A stretch of 38,269 nt of DNA from Candidatus Methanomethylophilaceae archaeon (lineage in GTDB: Archaea > Thermoplasmatota > Thermoplasmata > Methanomassiliicoccales > Methanomethylophilaceae). The position numbers were made by a program, and so were the translations under genes. The DNA is taken from positions 1 through 38,269 of the forward strand of contig JAEDGA010000006.1 in assembly GCA_016297775.1 (NCBI GenBank), given 5' to 3'. Of this stretch, positions 25,611 to 33,881 are shown piece by piece (the first letter of the stretch is position 1; the number at the start of each line of letters is the position of its first letter). The notes under the pieces were generated by a model. The model ran no database searches and was not told the origin of the DNA. It saw only the letters and a list, made by a program, of their open reading frames with translations.

Positions 25611-26620
25611 GTTCCGGAGGTCAGAGATTCGTCGTGATCGTCACCGTGATCCTAGTGGCAGCCCTTGCCATCGGAGAGTGGTTCGCATATTATGCACCGC
25701 ATGACAGGGATTCGTCCGCATCGATCGACGGCGATACGGTATCGTATTACATATCGTCCAACGGCAACAGGGAATACAAAGCGGTACTGTTGGACAACGG
25801 TGCATATGAGGAGGTCGTCGAACTGTACCTCTACTACGACGAGGGATACGCATCCGACGTAAACGAGGACAACAGCCCTCCGATCGGATCGCCGCAGTTC
25901 ACTCAGAAGTACTATCTCCAGCAGATCGAGAACTATGTATCATACAAAGGGATGCACTCGGTATCGTATGCGGATGCATCCGAATTGCATGACATGATGA
26001 TGACACAGATCTCCGAGAACGGATGCAGAGGGAAAGGCGTGCTGTTCGCATCCGGCACCCTGCCATCCGTACTGTTCGACGGATCCTCCTCGTCCGTACT
26101 CAGAACATGGATGACCATGGGCGGTACCGTGTATTGGGTCGGGAACGAGCTGGGAAGATACGTATCGGACGGTGACGGTAAGATCGAGGTGAACGGTTCC
26201 GAAGCACTGACCGGCGTATCGGGACTGACATTCCTTTCGGGCGGATCGTCCGCCGTGAGCGGCGATCTGCGCAGGGAACTCAGCCTGAGCTCGTTCGATC
26301 TCAGTCATTCCGTAGCCGGTGCCGGCGTGAAGAACTTCGGATACTACAACGGGGAATACTCCACCGTTGGGTGCATAGCCGTGGGAGCGGGACAGGTATG
26401 CGTATTGTCCGGCAACTTCACGATGAATCAGAGCAAGGACGTATCCAACGTCATATGCTCCGGAGTATCCTATTGGTCGAAACTGGAGGATTACGACGAA
26501 GGTACGTTCACCGACAAGATAGAAGGGACGATGTCCGTACAGTCCGTGCACGGGGACCTGTCACTGTACCTCTATGTGGGCGCATATCATTCGATATACG
26601 GCGAGAGATACGACCTCTGA
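25607..26620 (+). CDS. Extracytoplasmic protein with an N-terminal membrane anchor, function unknown
   Basis: A 337-residue protein. Residues 8-29 (FVVIVTVILVAALAIGEWFAYY) form one membrane helix and the rest is predicted outside. The middle part, GKGVLFASGTLPSVLF...LRTWMTMGGTVYWVGNELG, reads as an alternating beta/alpha region that faintly resembles the class I glutamine-amidotransferase-like fold found in some membrane-associated proteins, but no catalytic Cys-His pair is evident. The longer open frame upstream overlaps the glycosyltransferase in another frame and is not coding. The ATG at 25607 overlaps the upstream stop and follows a GGAGGGGGAG ribosome site. Coupling with the glycosyltransferase suggests a shared envelope-sugar role. 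Confidence 0.75.
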   Translation: MSSGGQRFVVIVTVILVAALAIGEWFAYYAPHDRDSSASIDGDTVSYYISSNGNREYKAVLLDNGAYEEVVELYLYYDEGYASDVNEDNSPPIGSPQFTQKYYLQQIENYVSYKGMHSVSYADASELHDMMMTQISENGCRGKGVLFASGTLPSVLFDGSSSSVLRTWMTMGGTVYWVGNELGRYVSDGDGKIEVNGSEALTGVSGLTFLSGGSSAVSGDLRRELSLSSFDLSHSVAGAGVKNFGYYNGEYSTVGCIAVGAGQVCVLSGNFTMNQSKDVSNVICSGVSYWSKLEDYDEGTFTDKIEGTMSVQSVHGDLSLYLYVGAYHSIYGERYDL

Positions 26621-27652
26621 TCACCTGACGTAATAGAGATCGTCCTCTATACGAACGACCTGGACGGTCTCCCCGATCTCTGCACCTTCCGGTATGCGGA
26701 GGTCCACGGTGGAATAGTCCGTAGGATGCATGACCTGTATCTCGGTACCGGACGATGTGAGGACCACGGCCTCCTTGCGGTCGGAGACCTTTGCAAGGAT
26801 CTTCATGGATTGGATCTCGTTCTTCCTTGCGGTGGTGTCGCGATAATCCCTGAGGGATGTGAGACGTCCGCCGGTCCTGTTCAATCCCGCCAGAAGATAG
26901 GGCCTGCCGTTCATCTCGAGGACGTCGCCGATATGGTATGCCGGGAGCCTTACGAGATAGGTCATACGGTACATCTCCTGTCCGTCGGAGGTCATACCCA
27001 CAAGCGATGCCGATTCCTTGGATTCCGCGCCGTATGCGTCCACAAGATCCTTCGTCAGGGAACGTGCCAGAGAGATGGAGGACAGCTGTATGTCCACACC
27101 TCCCGCCACCTCCTGCACCTTGGTGATGAACAGACCGCGGTTGGTCTTGGACTGTGCTTCTACGGAATCGCGTACCCTCCGGACGGTCTCATCCCTTAGC
27201 TCTTCGGTCAACCCCTTCTCTCCGGAACGGATCTGGAGTGTTGCCTCGTAATAGTTCCCCAACTGTCTGGAACATTTCTTGCAGACGGTGTTCTTCAGCC
27301 TCACCAGGGTCCTCTCCTCGGCCTCGGTTATGACGCCGTTCACCCCTATGTCCGCCTTCACCGTGACCTGGTAGGTACGTTCGTCCTGCATATCCTGTAC
27401 CGTACCCAGCGATATCAGTTCGGCACCGTCGATGAGAGACAGTGCGGAAATCGTGGATTCCTCCACCGCATCGTACTGATCCATCTTGACCCAGCGATCG
27501 CGGATCTCATACTCCTCACAGTTGGTGCATCTGTGCAGATCCACATGATGCGGGAGCTTCATCAACGGCCTGTCGCCCAGGAAACATTCCATGCAAAGAC
27601 CGTTGATGGTGTCATCGCAGTCCTTTCCGCATTTGACGCAGAATCCGCTCAT
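26621..27652 (-). CDS. NMD3-family 60S/50S ribosome-associated protein
   Basis: A 343-residue archaeal NMD3-like protein. The N-terminus has the zinc-binding pairs CVKCGKDC, GLCMEC and CTNC, and a later CKKC, matching the treble-clef start of NMD3. The remainder matches the eIF5A-like and OB regions in order. Eukaryotic NMD3 escorts the large subunit out of the nucleus; the archaeal role is presumed to be in large-subunit maturation. The frame extends to 27700, but the ATG at 27652 (MSGFCVKCG) overlaps the DUF424 stop as ATGA and has GAGAGG before it. It is the last gene of the MCM operon and is tail-to-tail with the gene at 25607 with zero gap. Confidence 0.88.
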   Translation of the reverse strand: MSGFCVKCGKDCDDTINGLCMECFLGDRPLMKLPHHVDLHRCTNCEEYEIRDRWVKMDQYDAVEESTISALSLIDGAELISLGTVQDMQDERTYQVTVKADIGVNGVITEAEERTLVRLKNTVCKKCSRQLGNYYEATLQIRSGEKGLTEELRDETVRRVRDSVEAQSKTNRGLFITKVQEVAGGVDIQLSSISLARSLTKDLVDAYGAESKESASLVGMTSDGQEMYRMTYLVRLPAYHIGDVLEMNGRPYLLAGLNRTGGRLTSLRDYRDTTARKNEIQSMKILAKVSDRKEAVVLTSSGTEIQVMHPTDYSTVDLRIPEGAEIGETVQVVRIEDDLYYVR

Positions 27653-27945
27653 CCTCTCACTACCTGGGCGTGTATCACGCCGCCGATGGTTATCGTGCAA
27701 CCGTCGTTTACATATCCCCCGTCGATGGCCATGGATACCGTACGCTCTCCCACGAGGTTCATGATGTCATGATCCCCCATGATCTCAGCGAGACGGTCCT
27801 CCTCGATCACCTCATCCCTGTAGAATGATTCGTGAACCTTCAGACGCAGTTTGCCCTCGGAGAACGAACCTCCGACGAGTTCCTCGTCGCATGCGGCCAG
27901 GACGGTCCTGCCGTCCGATCCCTTGTGTACCTTTATGCAGATCAT
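27649..27945 (-). CDS. DUF424 family protein
   Basis: A 98-residue protein of the archaeal DUF424 family, starting MICIKVHKG and containing VLAACDEELVG, KLRLKVHESFY and NLVGERTVSMAIDGGY. The gene commonly sits beside translation genes in archaea; its biochemical function is not established to my knowledge. It starts one base after the MCM stop, is coupled to the NMD3-like gene, and so belongs to the same transcript. The larger frame upstream of 27945 is the MCM gene read in another frame. Confidence 0.85.
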   Translation of the reverse strand: MICIKVHKGSDGRTVLAACDEELVGGSFSEGKLRLKVHESFYRDEVIEEDRLAEIMGDHDIMNLVGERTVSMAIDGGYVNDGCTITIGGVIHAQVVRG

Positions 27946-27946
27946 C

Positions 27947-30502
27947 TCAATTCCCCGACTCCAACAGCCTGTACAATCCGCGGGTGGCCACCACATCCAT
28001 GTTGTCCCTGAGCATCTCGACCACGGTCTCCACGGTGTTGCCGGAGATACCTTCGTTGGCACATATCTGTTTGAGCTGTTCCATGGATATGCCTCCCACG
28101 GCATTCTTGATCTCATTGTAGATGATCTCGCGGGAACGCTTGCGTTCGCTGTTGGAGAAGGAACCTCCCGCAAGATCGATATCGAAACTGTCGCCGGTGC
28201 TGGCGATCTTTTTGAGGTAATATTCGATGAGTTCGATGGAACGGCGGGCATCATCCTTGGTCACGGTGTTGCGCAGGTGCATCTTGGCGGATGCCTCCGC
28301 GAGACGGATGTATGCCTCCAACTGTCTTGCGGTGATGGGGATGGACCCGTCCTTGGAGCTGAGCCTTATCCGCAGATAATCATCCCTGATGAGATCGTAC
28401 GCCTCCTGCGTCATCACAGGAACGTAATTCTTCTTAGCGTATGCCACATACTTCCTCAGGATGTCCACGGAATACGGCGGTTTGATGTTGCTGGTGTGTT
28501 CCAGGATCCCATCAATATCTACGCCGTCGACGGGGGCCTTCTGTACACGTGCCTGGCCGCGAAGATGTCCGTCGAGGATATGCGTTGCGATGTTCCTGTC
28601 CAATTTCGCATCCGGTTTGTCCGTAAGGACGAACATGAGATCGAAACGGGACATGAGTGCAGGGGGCAGGTTGATCTGTTCCGCGATCTTGACATCCATG
28701 TCGAAACGTCCCAGTTTGGGGTTGGCGGCCGCCAGCATGGAGCATCTACATTGGAGAGTGGCGGTTATTCCCGCTTTTGCGACAGATATCCTCTGGGATT
28801 CCATCGCTTCATGCAACGACGACCTGTCGTTGTCGGTCATCTTGTCCAACTCATCGATGCATGCCAATCCCTTGTCAGCAAGGACCAATGCTCCCGCCTC
28901 CAAGGTCCACCTGCCGTCTCCGAAATCATCCTTTACGGCCGCGGCGGTGTTGTGTATGATGAAACCGGATCCCAAGAAGCTATGAGCAGGATCCACGGTC
29001 AGATCGTAGACGTATTCGGGAAGACCCTCGGTGATGCTCTCCACAGACTGCAGCATCATCAGACGTCCGTTGTTCTTCATCACGGTGACGAAATCCCCTG
29101 CCGCCAGAACGGATGCCTCCATCCAATCGAACCTTGCATCCTTCATCGCCTGTATCTTGGTCTCCGGCGTGAGGACGAGTGTGTCCCCTCCGACGGTGGT
29201 GAGTCTGATCAGTCTCTCCGGCGTGGCGATCCTCCACACGTATGTGATGGGCATCAGCACGGTACCGATGGAGTTGATGGACTCTATACGGTCGCCGGAT
29301 ACCGCCTGTCTCCATATGCCGGGACGGTACTCCTCGGGATCGGTCATCCTGGAATCCACATAATCGGCGATCCTGACCATCCCGGACTCCAGATCCAATA
29401 TGGTATCGCCGTGAACGCACAATCCTGCGGATGAGGCGGACTTCCCGGATGCGTAGATGCCTCTCGGGGAGAGTGCACTCATGTACCTGAGCAACTGCGA
29501 TTTTGCCACTCCGGGGTCTCCCATCATGAGTATGTGGATGTCTCCCCTCATGGTGGTGCCGTCGTCCATCACCTTCTGCGATCCGCCGAACAGTTGCAGG
29601 GCGACCGCTTCCTTCTCCTTGTCGAGACCGTAGATCGTGGGTGCTATGGAACGGATGATCTTGTTGAGGATGTCGGGATCCTTGGCCATCTCCAGGATCT
29701 GCTTCTCGTCCTCCTCGGTGATGTTCAGTTCGGAGAAGTCGTTCTGCTCGAACTCATAAGATATCACATCGATGAAAATCTCGAAGATGGTGGACTTGTC
29801 ACGCTCCATCTTCTGTACCGAGCGTATTATGCCGTTCAGGGTGACCCTGTTTCCTGGAGTGATCTTTCCCGCGATATCGTCCTCGATGTAACCGAACAGC
29901 CTTTCTGGCTGTGCTCCTCCGCGCAGTCCTTCGGGGTTCTCCTGGATCTCCACCTTCTGCGTGTCTATGTATTCGGACATGCGTTCGTCCAGGTGGAAGT
30001 TGGGGGCGGATTTGTTGCATCCTTCGTTGGGACAGAACAATGGTTCGCGTTGGATCATACCGCTCTGCGGTTCCCACACCTCCGCATTGCACTTGACACA
30101 TCTGTACAGGGCACGGGTGAGCCTGGGCTTGGGCGATGTGACCTTCCTGACCAGACCCTCCACGGCCACCAGCCTGCCGAGATGTTTGGCACGGAGGTTG
30201 CGTATCTCTATGGTGGCATCCAAGGGGAGGTTGTCGATCCTCAGGTTGATGTTGTTTGACGGATCCCAGGTACCGGACATCAGCTCCTTGATGACCTTCT
30301 TGCCGACCGCGATGGATTTGTCGGGATTCTCCAGGATGTATGCTCCGAACTCCGTACTGATGGAATCTATGTCGGAGAAATCCACGGTGATACTCTTGAT
30401 ATCCGGATAGCTGTCCTGGATCTCCACCAACATAAGGTGGTACTTGTCCTCGCTGAGTATCTGCTCCCAGCATGTGGAGATGTCTCCCTCCTGAAAGTAC
30501 AT
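27947..30502 (-). CDS. mcm: Replicative helicase MCM, interrupted by a mini-intein
   Basis: An 851-residue precursor; without the intein it is about 694 residues, the usual archaeal MCM length. The N-terminal domain carries a zinc site (C135, C138, C157, C162). The AAA+ domain has Walker A GDPGVAKSQ (328-336), Walker B LACIDELDKM (546-555) and the arginine-finger SRFD (618-621). The C-terminus ends in a winged helix. The hexamer unwinds DNA 3' to 5' at replication forks. The frame extends to 30643, but the ATG at 30502 follows GGTGATGTG and touches the stop of the small gene upstream (TGATG). The intein covers residues 362-518. Confidence 0.97.
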   Translation of the reverse strand: MYFQEGDISTCWEQILSEDKYHLMLVEIQDSYPDIKSITVDFSDIDSISTEFGAYILENPDKSIAVGKKVIKELMSGTWDPSNNINLRIDNLPLDATIEIRNLRAKHLGRLVAVEGLVRKVTSPKPRLTRALYRCVKCNAEVWEPQSGMIQREPLFCPNEGCNKSAPNFHLDERMSEYIDTQKVEIQENPEGLRGGAQPERLFGYIEDDIAGKITPGNRVTLNGIIRSVQKMERDKSTIFEIFIDVISYEFEQNDFSELNITEEDEKQILEMAKDPDILNKIIRSIAPTIYGLDKEKEAVALQLFGGSQKVMDDGTTMRGDIHILMMGDPGVAKSQLLRYMSALSPRGIYASGKSASSAGLCVHGDTILDLESGMVRIADYVDSRMTDPEEYRPGIWRQAVSGDRIESINSIGTVLMPITYVWRIATPERLIRLTTVGGDTLVLTPETKIQAMKDARFDWMEASVLAAGDFVTVMKNNGRLMMLQSVESITEGLPEYVYDLTVDPAHSFLGSGFIIHNTAAAVKDDFGDGRWTLEAGALVLADKGLACIDELDKMTDNDRSSLHEAMESQRISVAKAGITATLQCRCSMLAAANPKLGRFDMDVKIAEQINLPPALMSRFDLMFVLTDKPDAKLDRNIATHILDGHLRGQARVQKAPVDGVDIDGILEHTSNIKPPYSVDILRKYVAYAKKNYVPVMTQEAYDLIRDDYLRIRLSSKDGSIPITARQLEAYIRLAEASAKMHLRNTVTKDDARRSIELIEYYLKKIASTGDSFDIDLAGGSFSNSERKRSREIIYNEIKNAVGGISMEQLKQICANEGISGNTVETVVEMLRDNMDVVATRGLYRLLESGN
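28949..29419 (-). mobile_element. MCM mini-intein (157 residues, no homing endonuclease)
   Basis: The insert lies between SASSAGL and TAAAVKDDFGDGRW, just after the Walker A region, a site known for MCM (Cdc21) inteins. It begins with Cys1 (block A, CVHGDTILDL), contains a block-B-like GDTLVLTPETKI and ends in block F/G (YVYDLTVDPAHSFLGSGFIIHN) with terminal His-Asn followed by Thr+1 of the extein. No LAGLIDADG or HNH segment is present, so it cannot home by itself. In block B the usual TxxH histidine position holds threonine (TPET). Confidence 0.93.
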
Positions 30503-30744
30503 CACATCACCCCGGACAGGTCCTTCTTCCTGCACTCCTCGTCGACCCACCAGATCCATCCGCCCTTCTCGACGGACACCTCGCCCTTGACGAAACCTGC
30601 CTGCTTGAGCTTCATCATCGTCTTGGCGAAATCGTCGGGACAATGGTAATCGAAAAGCGAGGCGAGGCGGAACTCGACCTCCTTCGTGGTAAGCTTATCA
30701 TTACCGAAAACCATCCATACGAATCTAACAACATCTCCGAGCAT
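30502..30744 (-). CDS. Small winged-helix-like protein upstream of mcm
   Basis: An 80-residue protein that I do not recognise by family. The helices LTTKEVEFRLASLF and PDDFAKTMMKLKQAGFV, followed by the strand pair VKGEVSVEKGGWIWWV, are laid out like a winged helix. The frame is open much further upstream, including a GTG (30798) overlapping the preceding stop. I choose the ATG at 30744 because TTTAAA (30769-30774) lies 27-28 bp before it, as for a leaderless mRNA. Its stop touches the mcm start, so it heads the mcm-DUF424-NMD3 transcript and may be a replication or regulatory partner. Confidence 0.6.
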   Translation of the reverse strand: MLGDVVRFVWMVFGNDKLTTKEVEFRLASLFDYHCPDDFAKTMMKLKQAGFVKGEVSVEKGGWIWWVDEECRKKDLSGVM

Positions 30745-30768
30745 CGGACATACAACGCTAACATACTC

Positions 30769-30774
30769 TTTAAA
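30769..30774 (-). promoter_or_regulatory. TATA box of the mcm operon
   Basis: TTTAAA centred 27-28 bp from the ATG at 30744. It sits just downstream of the end of the phosphatase-like gene, giving the mcm operon its own promoter. Confidence 0.5.
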
Positions 30775-30794
30775 GTAACGCGCGTCAAATAATT

Positions 30795-31274
30795 TCACTG
30801 CTTTTCGACCAGATTCGCCAGGTTCTCCGGATCCTTCAGATTCTCCTTGACCCAGTCCCTGACCCTCTCGATGAGATCCACGTAACAGTCGTAGAGCTCC
30901 TTGTCGTCCGTCGCCTTCTCGAAGTTCTCCTTCCTTCCGAAATCCACGCAAATCTGCTTCGCGTCGTAAGGTACGACGTCCTTGATCCTGTCATATGTGG
31001 CCTTCTCCAGGAAGATGAGGTAATCGAAGGTCTGTGGCATCTTCTTCATCTTGAAATCCTTGGCGATCCATGACCTGATGTCGTAACCGTTCTGGTACAT
31101 CACGGAGATGAGTTCGCAGTCGATGAAATCGAATCTGGGGCCGGCGCTCCAGATCTCATACCTGTCGGAGTAGAATTCCTTGGCGAAGTACTCCGCTACC
31201 TGGGACTGCAGGTCGTTCATCTCGTCGAGGAACATGATCTTCACCTTGTCGGTCTTCTTTCCGAATAATGCCAT
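30795..31274 (-). CDS. LMW-phosphatase/arsenate-reductase-like protein with a degenerate P-loop
   Basis: A 159-residue protein whose N-terminal part aligns with low-molecular-weight tyrosine phosphatases and LMW-type arsenate reductases. IMFLDEMNDLQSQVAEYF occupies the place of the usual V-(C)-x5-(R)-S-Q-M-A-E loop, and WSAGPRFD matches the A-G-x element after it. The catalytic Cys is replaced by D17 and the loop Arg by Q23, so phosphatase or arsenate-reductase chemistry is not expected. The rest (FDYLIFLEK, DFGRKENFE) follows the fold. It may bind a ligand or partner instead. TATAAG on the plus strand (31299-31304) lies 27-28 bp upstream, giving a leaderless start at 31274. Confidence 0.72.
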   Translation of the reverse strand: MALFGKKTDKVKIMFLDEMNDLQSQVAEYFAKEFYSDRYEIWSAGPRFDFIDCELISVMYQNGYDIRSWIAKDFKMKKMPQTFDYLIFLEKATYDRIKDVVPYDAKQICVDFGRKENFEKATDDKELYDCYVDLIERVRDWVKENLKDPENLANLVEKQ

Positions 31275-31298
31275 GGCCTATGTGAAAGAGTCATACGG

Positions 31299-31304
31299 TA
31301 TAAG
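31299..31304 (-). promoter_or_regulatory. TATA box of the phosphatase-like gene
   Basis: CTTATA on the minus strand, centred 27-28 bp from the ATG at 31274. Confidence 0.5.
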
Positions 31305-31502
31305 AGTAACGATTGCGGAAGGATACGCATACCGTATGCTGGGTCATGGTACGACACACTTTCGTCGGCAAGATATTTCTATCTCCGACACAATCGGGTG
31401 GTGCCACGATGATGATCGTTTTCGAGCTGTATCCTGATGATAGACGGGCGAGCTGAGTGGCATATCTCCCGGATATGATACGTCAGATGTCGGAGAGTCA
31501 TG

Positions 31503-31510
31503 TTTTTAAT
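31503..31510 (+). promoter_or_regulatory. TATA box of the HPS-RraA gene
   Basis: TTTTTAAT centred 26-27 bp before the ATG at 31533, implying a leaderless mRNA. Confidence 0.5.
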
Positions 31511-31532
31511 CCCTAATGCATAGAGTGGGACC

Positions 31533-32825
31533 ATGTGGCCCGCATTGCAGATTGCCCTGGACCTCCACCAGATAAAAAGGGCGGTGGTCATCGCAAAGGA
31601 AGCCGTTGCAGGAGGTGTCGACTGGATCGAGGTCGGTACCCCTCTCATCAAGAGCGAAGGTACAGAGGGCATACGCACCCTCAGGAAGGAATTCCCCAAC
31701 ATGAAGATCGTGGCGGACACGAAGACCATGGATGTCGGAGGATACGAGGTCGAACTCATGGCCAAGGCCGGAGCGGATGTCGTCACCATACTGGGTCTTG
31801 CCGATGACGGCACCCTGAAGGAGGGCGTCATGGCCGCCAGGAAGTACGGTGCGGAGATCATGCTGGACCTCATCAACGTACCCGACAAGGTCAAAAGGGC
31901 GAAAGAGGCCGAGGAGATCGGTGTCGCATACATCTGTCTCCACATGGGTATCGACGAACAGATGAAGGGCGAGGAACCGCCCATCGAGATCCTGAAGAGG
32001 ATAGTCTCGGAGACATCCCTGCCCGTTGCGGTGGCAGGAGGGATCACCGCGGATAACGCCGGAGGGTATGTCGAAGCGGGAGCATCCATCGTTATCGTCG
32101 GAGGAGGCATAATCAAGACGGGCGACATCACCGAGGCCGCCAGGAACGTCAAGAACGCCATGTCCGGAAAGGAGGTCACCCTCGCTCTCGAGAAGAAGTA
32201 CGGCGAGGATGAACTGTTCGAGGCGTTCTCCAAGGTGTCCACCTGCAACATATCCGACGCATATCACAAACAGGGTGTGGTATTCGGACTCACCCCCCAC
32301 ATCAAGAGCGGGGAGAGGATGGTGGGCCGTGCACTGACGGTACAGACGACCAACGGAGATTGGGCCAAACCCGTGGAGGCCATCGATCAGGCCAAGGAAG
32401 GGGACATCATCGTCATCGACGTGGGAGGGGCACCCATCGCGGTTTGGGGAGAACTCGCATCATGTTCGGCGATGGTCATGGGCGTACGCGGTGTGGTCAT
32501 CGACGGTGCCATCAGGGACCTCGACGATATCAAGGCACTCGGTTTCAAAGCGTTCTCCAGATCCGTGGCACCTTGCGCCGGCGAACCCAAGGGTTACGGC
32601 GGTATAGGTATCGAGATCAAGATCGGAGGACAGCCCGTCAGGACCGGCGATTGGATCATCGGTGACGAATCCGGACTCATCGTCGTTCCCAAGGAAGTGG
32701 CGGTGGAGGTTGCCAACCGTGCACTCGACGTGCACGAGCGCGAGAACAGGACCAGGGAAGAGATACTCAGGGGATCCACGCTCTCCAAGGTCAACGAACT
32801 CGCCAAATGGGAACCCGTAAGGTGA
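31533..32825 (+). CDS. Bifunctional hexulose-6-phosphate synthase / RraA-like protein
   Basis: A 430-residue fusion. Residues 1-210 form a (beta/alpha)8 HPS domain of the OMP-decarboxylase superfamily: LQIALDLHQIKRAV, VGTPLIKSEG, VADTKTMDVGGYE (the D-x-K-x-M-D active-site motif), CLHMGIDEQ, AVAGGITADN and IVIVGGGI. Residues about 220-420 form an RraA/HMG-aldolase-like domain: STCNISDAYHK, GDIIVIDVGG, GVVIDGAIRDLDDI and GDESGLIVVP. In archaea without the oxidative pentose pathway, HPS run in reverse with a PHI isomerase yields ribulose 5-phosphate for nucleotides. The role of the RraA part in this fusion is uncertain; stand-alone relatives are RNase E regulators or aldolases. The architecture is common in methanogens. 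Confidence 0.92.
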   Translation: MWPALQIALDLHQIKRAVVIAKEAVAGGVDWIEVGTPLIKSEGTEGIRTLRKEFPNMKIVADTKTMDVGGYEVELMAKAGADVVTILGLADDGTLKEGVMAARKYGAEIMLDLINVPDKVKRAKEAEEIGVAYICLHMGIDEQMKGEEPPIEILKRIVSETSLPVAVAGGITADNAGGYVEAGASIVIVGGGIIKTGDITEAARNVKNAMSGKEVTLALEKKYGEDELFEAFSKVSTCNISDAYHKQGVVFGLTPHIKSGERMVGRALTVQTTNGDWAKPVEAIDQAKEGDIIVIDVGGAPIAVWGELASCSAMVMGVRGVVIDGAIRDLDDIKALGFKAFSRSVAPCAGEPKGYGGIGIEIKIGGQPVRTGDWIIGDESGLIVVPKEVAVEVANRALDVHERENRTREEILRGSTLSKVNELAKWEPVR

Positions 32826-32833
32826 TCCCCTTC

Positions 32834-32853
32834 CGCCGGACGGATGTCCGGCG
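32834..32853 (+). terminator. Terminator hairpin of the HPS-RraA gene
   Basis: CGCCGGAC-GGAT-GTCCGGCG, a perfect eight-pair stem nine bases after the stop, followed by an AT-rich stretch with TTCTTATAATTCTT. Confidence 0.65.
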
Positions 32854-32889
32854 ATACCCTGTTCTTATAATTCTTAAAAAAGAAGGGTA

Positions 32890-32910
32890 CGGGACGGGAT
32901 CCCCGTCCCG
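32890..32910 (-). terminator. Terminator hairpin of htpX
   Basis: CGGGACGGG-ATC-CCCGTCCCG, a perfect nine-pair stem 12 bases beyond the htpX stop on the minus strand. It is followed on that strand by CTTTTTT, a good T-run. Confidence 0.7.
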
Positions 32911-32921
32911 GAACCCAAGGA

Positions 32922-33872
32922 TCAGTAATCCCCTTTGTCGGCCATCTCGTTGAGCCTTCTGATCCTCTCCTCCATATCGGGGTGGGTGCTGAAGAGGGAT
33001 GCCATGGAACGCCCCTTGAGGGGATTGGAGATCCACATGTGCGCACACTCGTAGATGTCCCCCGATCTGCGTGATGTGGGATTGTAGGGATCGTCGTCGT
33101 TCCTATTGCCGCGGCGGTACTCCCTGACCTTGGTCTCCTCATATGCTCTCATATCGAATCCGCCGATACGTGCCAATGCTCTGGCGAGTGCGCGAGGGTT
33201 CCTGATTATCCTCGCACCGGTGGCATCCGCTAGGAACTCCCTGTTCCTGGATATGCCGAGCTGTACCAGCATGGCGGCGATGGGCATGAGCAGATGTGCC
33301 AACAATGCAGCCACTACGGCAAGACCGTTATTGTCTCTGTCGTTCCCGCTGAACATGGCCATGTATACCACCATGTTGGAGACGTACGTGATCATGCTGG
33401 CCATCATGGATGCGATGGTCATCACCAGGATGTCCCTGTTCCTCACGTGTGCCATCTCGTGTGCGATGACACCTGCGAGCTCGTCATCGTCCAGCATGTT
33501 GAGCAATCCCCTGGTGGCCACTACCGCCGCATCGGAAGGTTTCCTTCCGGTGGCGAAAGCGTTCGGGACCGGGGTCTCGACGATACCGACCTCGGGCATA
33601 GGTACGCCTGCTAGTTCGGCGACCTTCTTCACCGTGTTGTAGAGACGCGGTTCCTCGTATTCCTGGATGATACGGGCATTGTTGGCTCTCAATGCCGCGT
33701 TCTTGCAGTTGAAGTAAGAATACGCACAGAGGATCATCGAGAATGCAAACATGATCCCCAATCCGATGAACATGTCGAAACGGAAGAACCAACTTACCAG
33801 TGCCCCTATCACTAAGAGGAGTAGGGTCATGTATGTGAACATGACCAATGTTTTCAGTCTCCATAATCCCAT
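32922..33872 (-). CDS. htpX: Membrane zinc metalloprotease HtpX (M48)
   Basis: A 316-residue M48B protease. Two membrane helices lie at about 10-30 and 34-55. The zinc site is HEMAH (138-142) with the third ligand E212 in REFLADATGA. Two further hydrophobic segments follow the HExxH motif (about 150-175 and 184-205), as usual. The C-terminal STHPDMEERIRRL is the typical end. HtpX degrades misfolded membrane proteins. It has a strong GAGGTGA ribosome site five bases before the ATG, placed at the end of the gene for the metallo-beta-lactamase-fold protein, so it is translated from a leadered, probably bicistronic mRNA. Confidence 0.94.
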   Translation of the reverse strand: MGLWRLKTLVMFTYMTLLLLVIGALVSWFFRFDMFIGLGIMFAFSMILCAYSYFNCKNAALRANNARIIQEYEEPRLYNTVKKVAELAGVPMPEVGIVETPVPNAFATGRKPSDAAVVATRGLLNMLDDDELAGVIAHEMAHVRNRDILVMTIASMMASMITYVSNMVVYMAMFSGNDRDNNGLAVVAALLAHLLMPIAAMLVQLGISRNREFLADATGARIIRNPRALARALARIGGFDMRAYEETKVREYRRGNRNDDDPYNPTSRRSGDIYECAHMWISNPLKGRSMASLFSTHPDMEERIRRLNEMADKGDY

Positions 33873-33881
33873 GATTTCACC

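Noticed and set aside
28949..29419. Reading the MCM insert as a frameshift or a separate inserted gene
   Set aside because: The frame is continuous and the insert starts with Cys and ends with His-Asn before Thr, the hallmarks of an intein.
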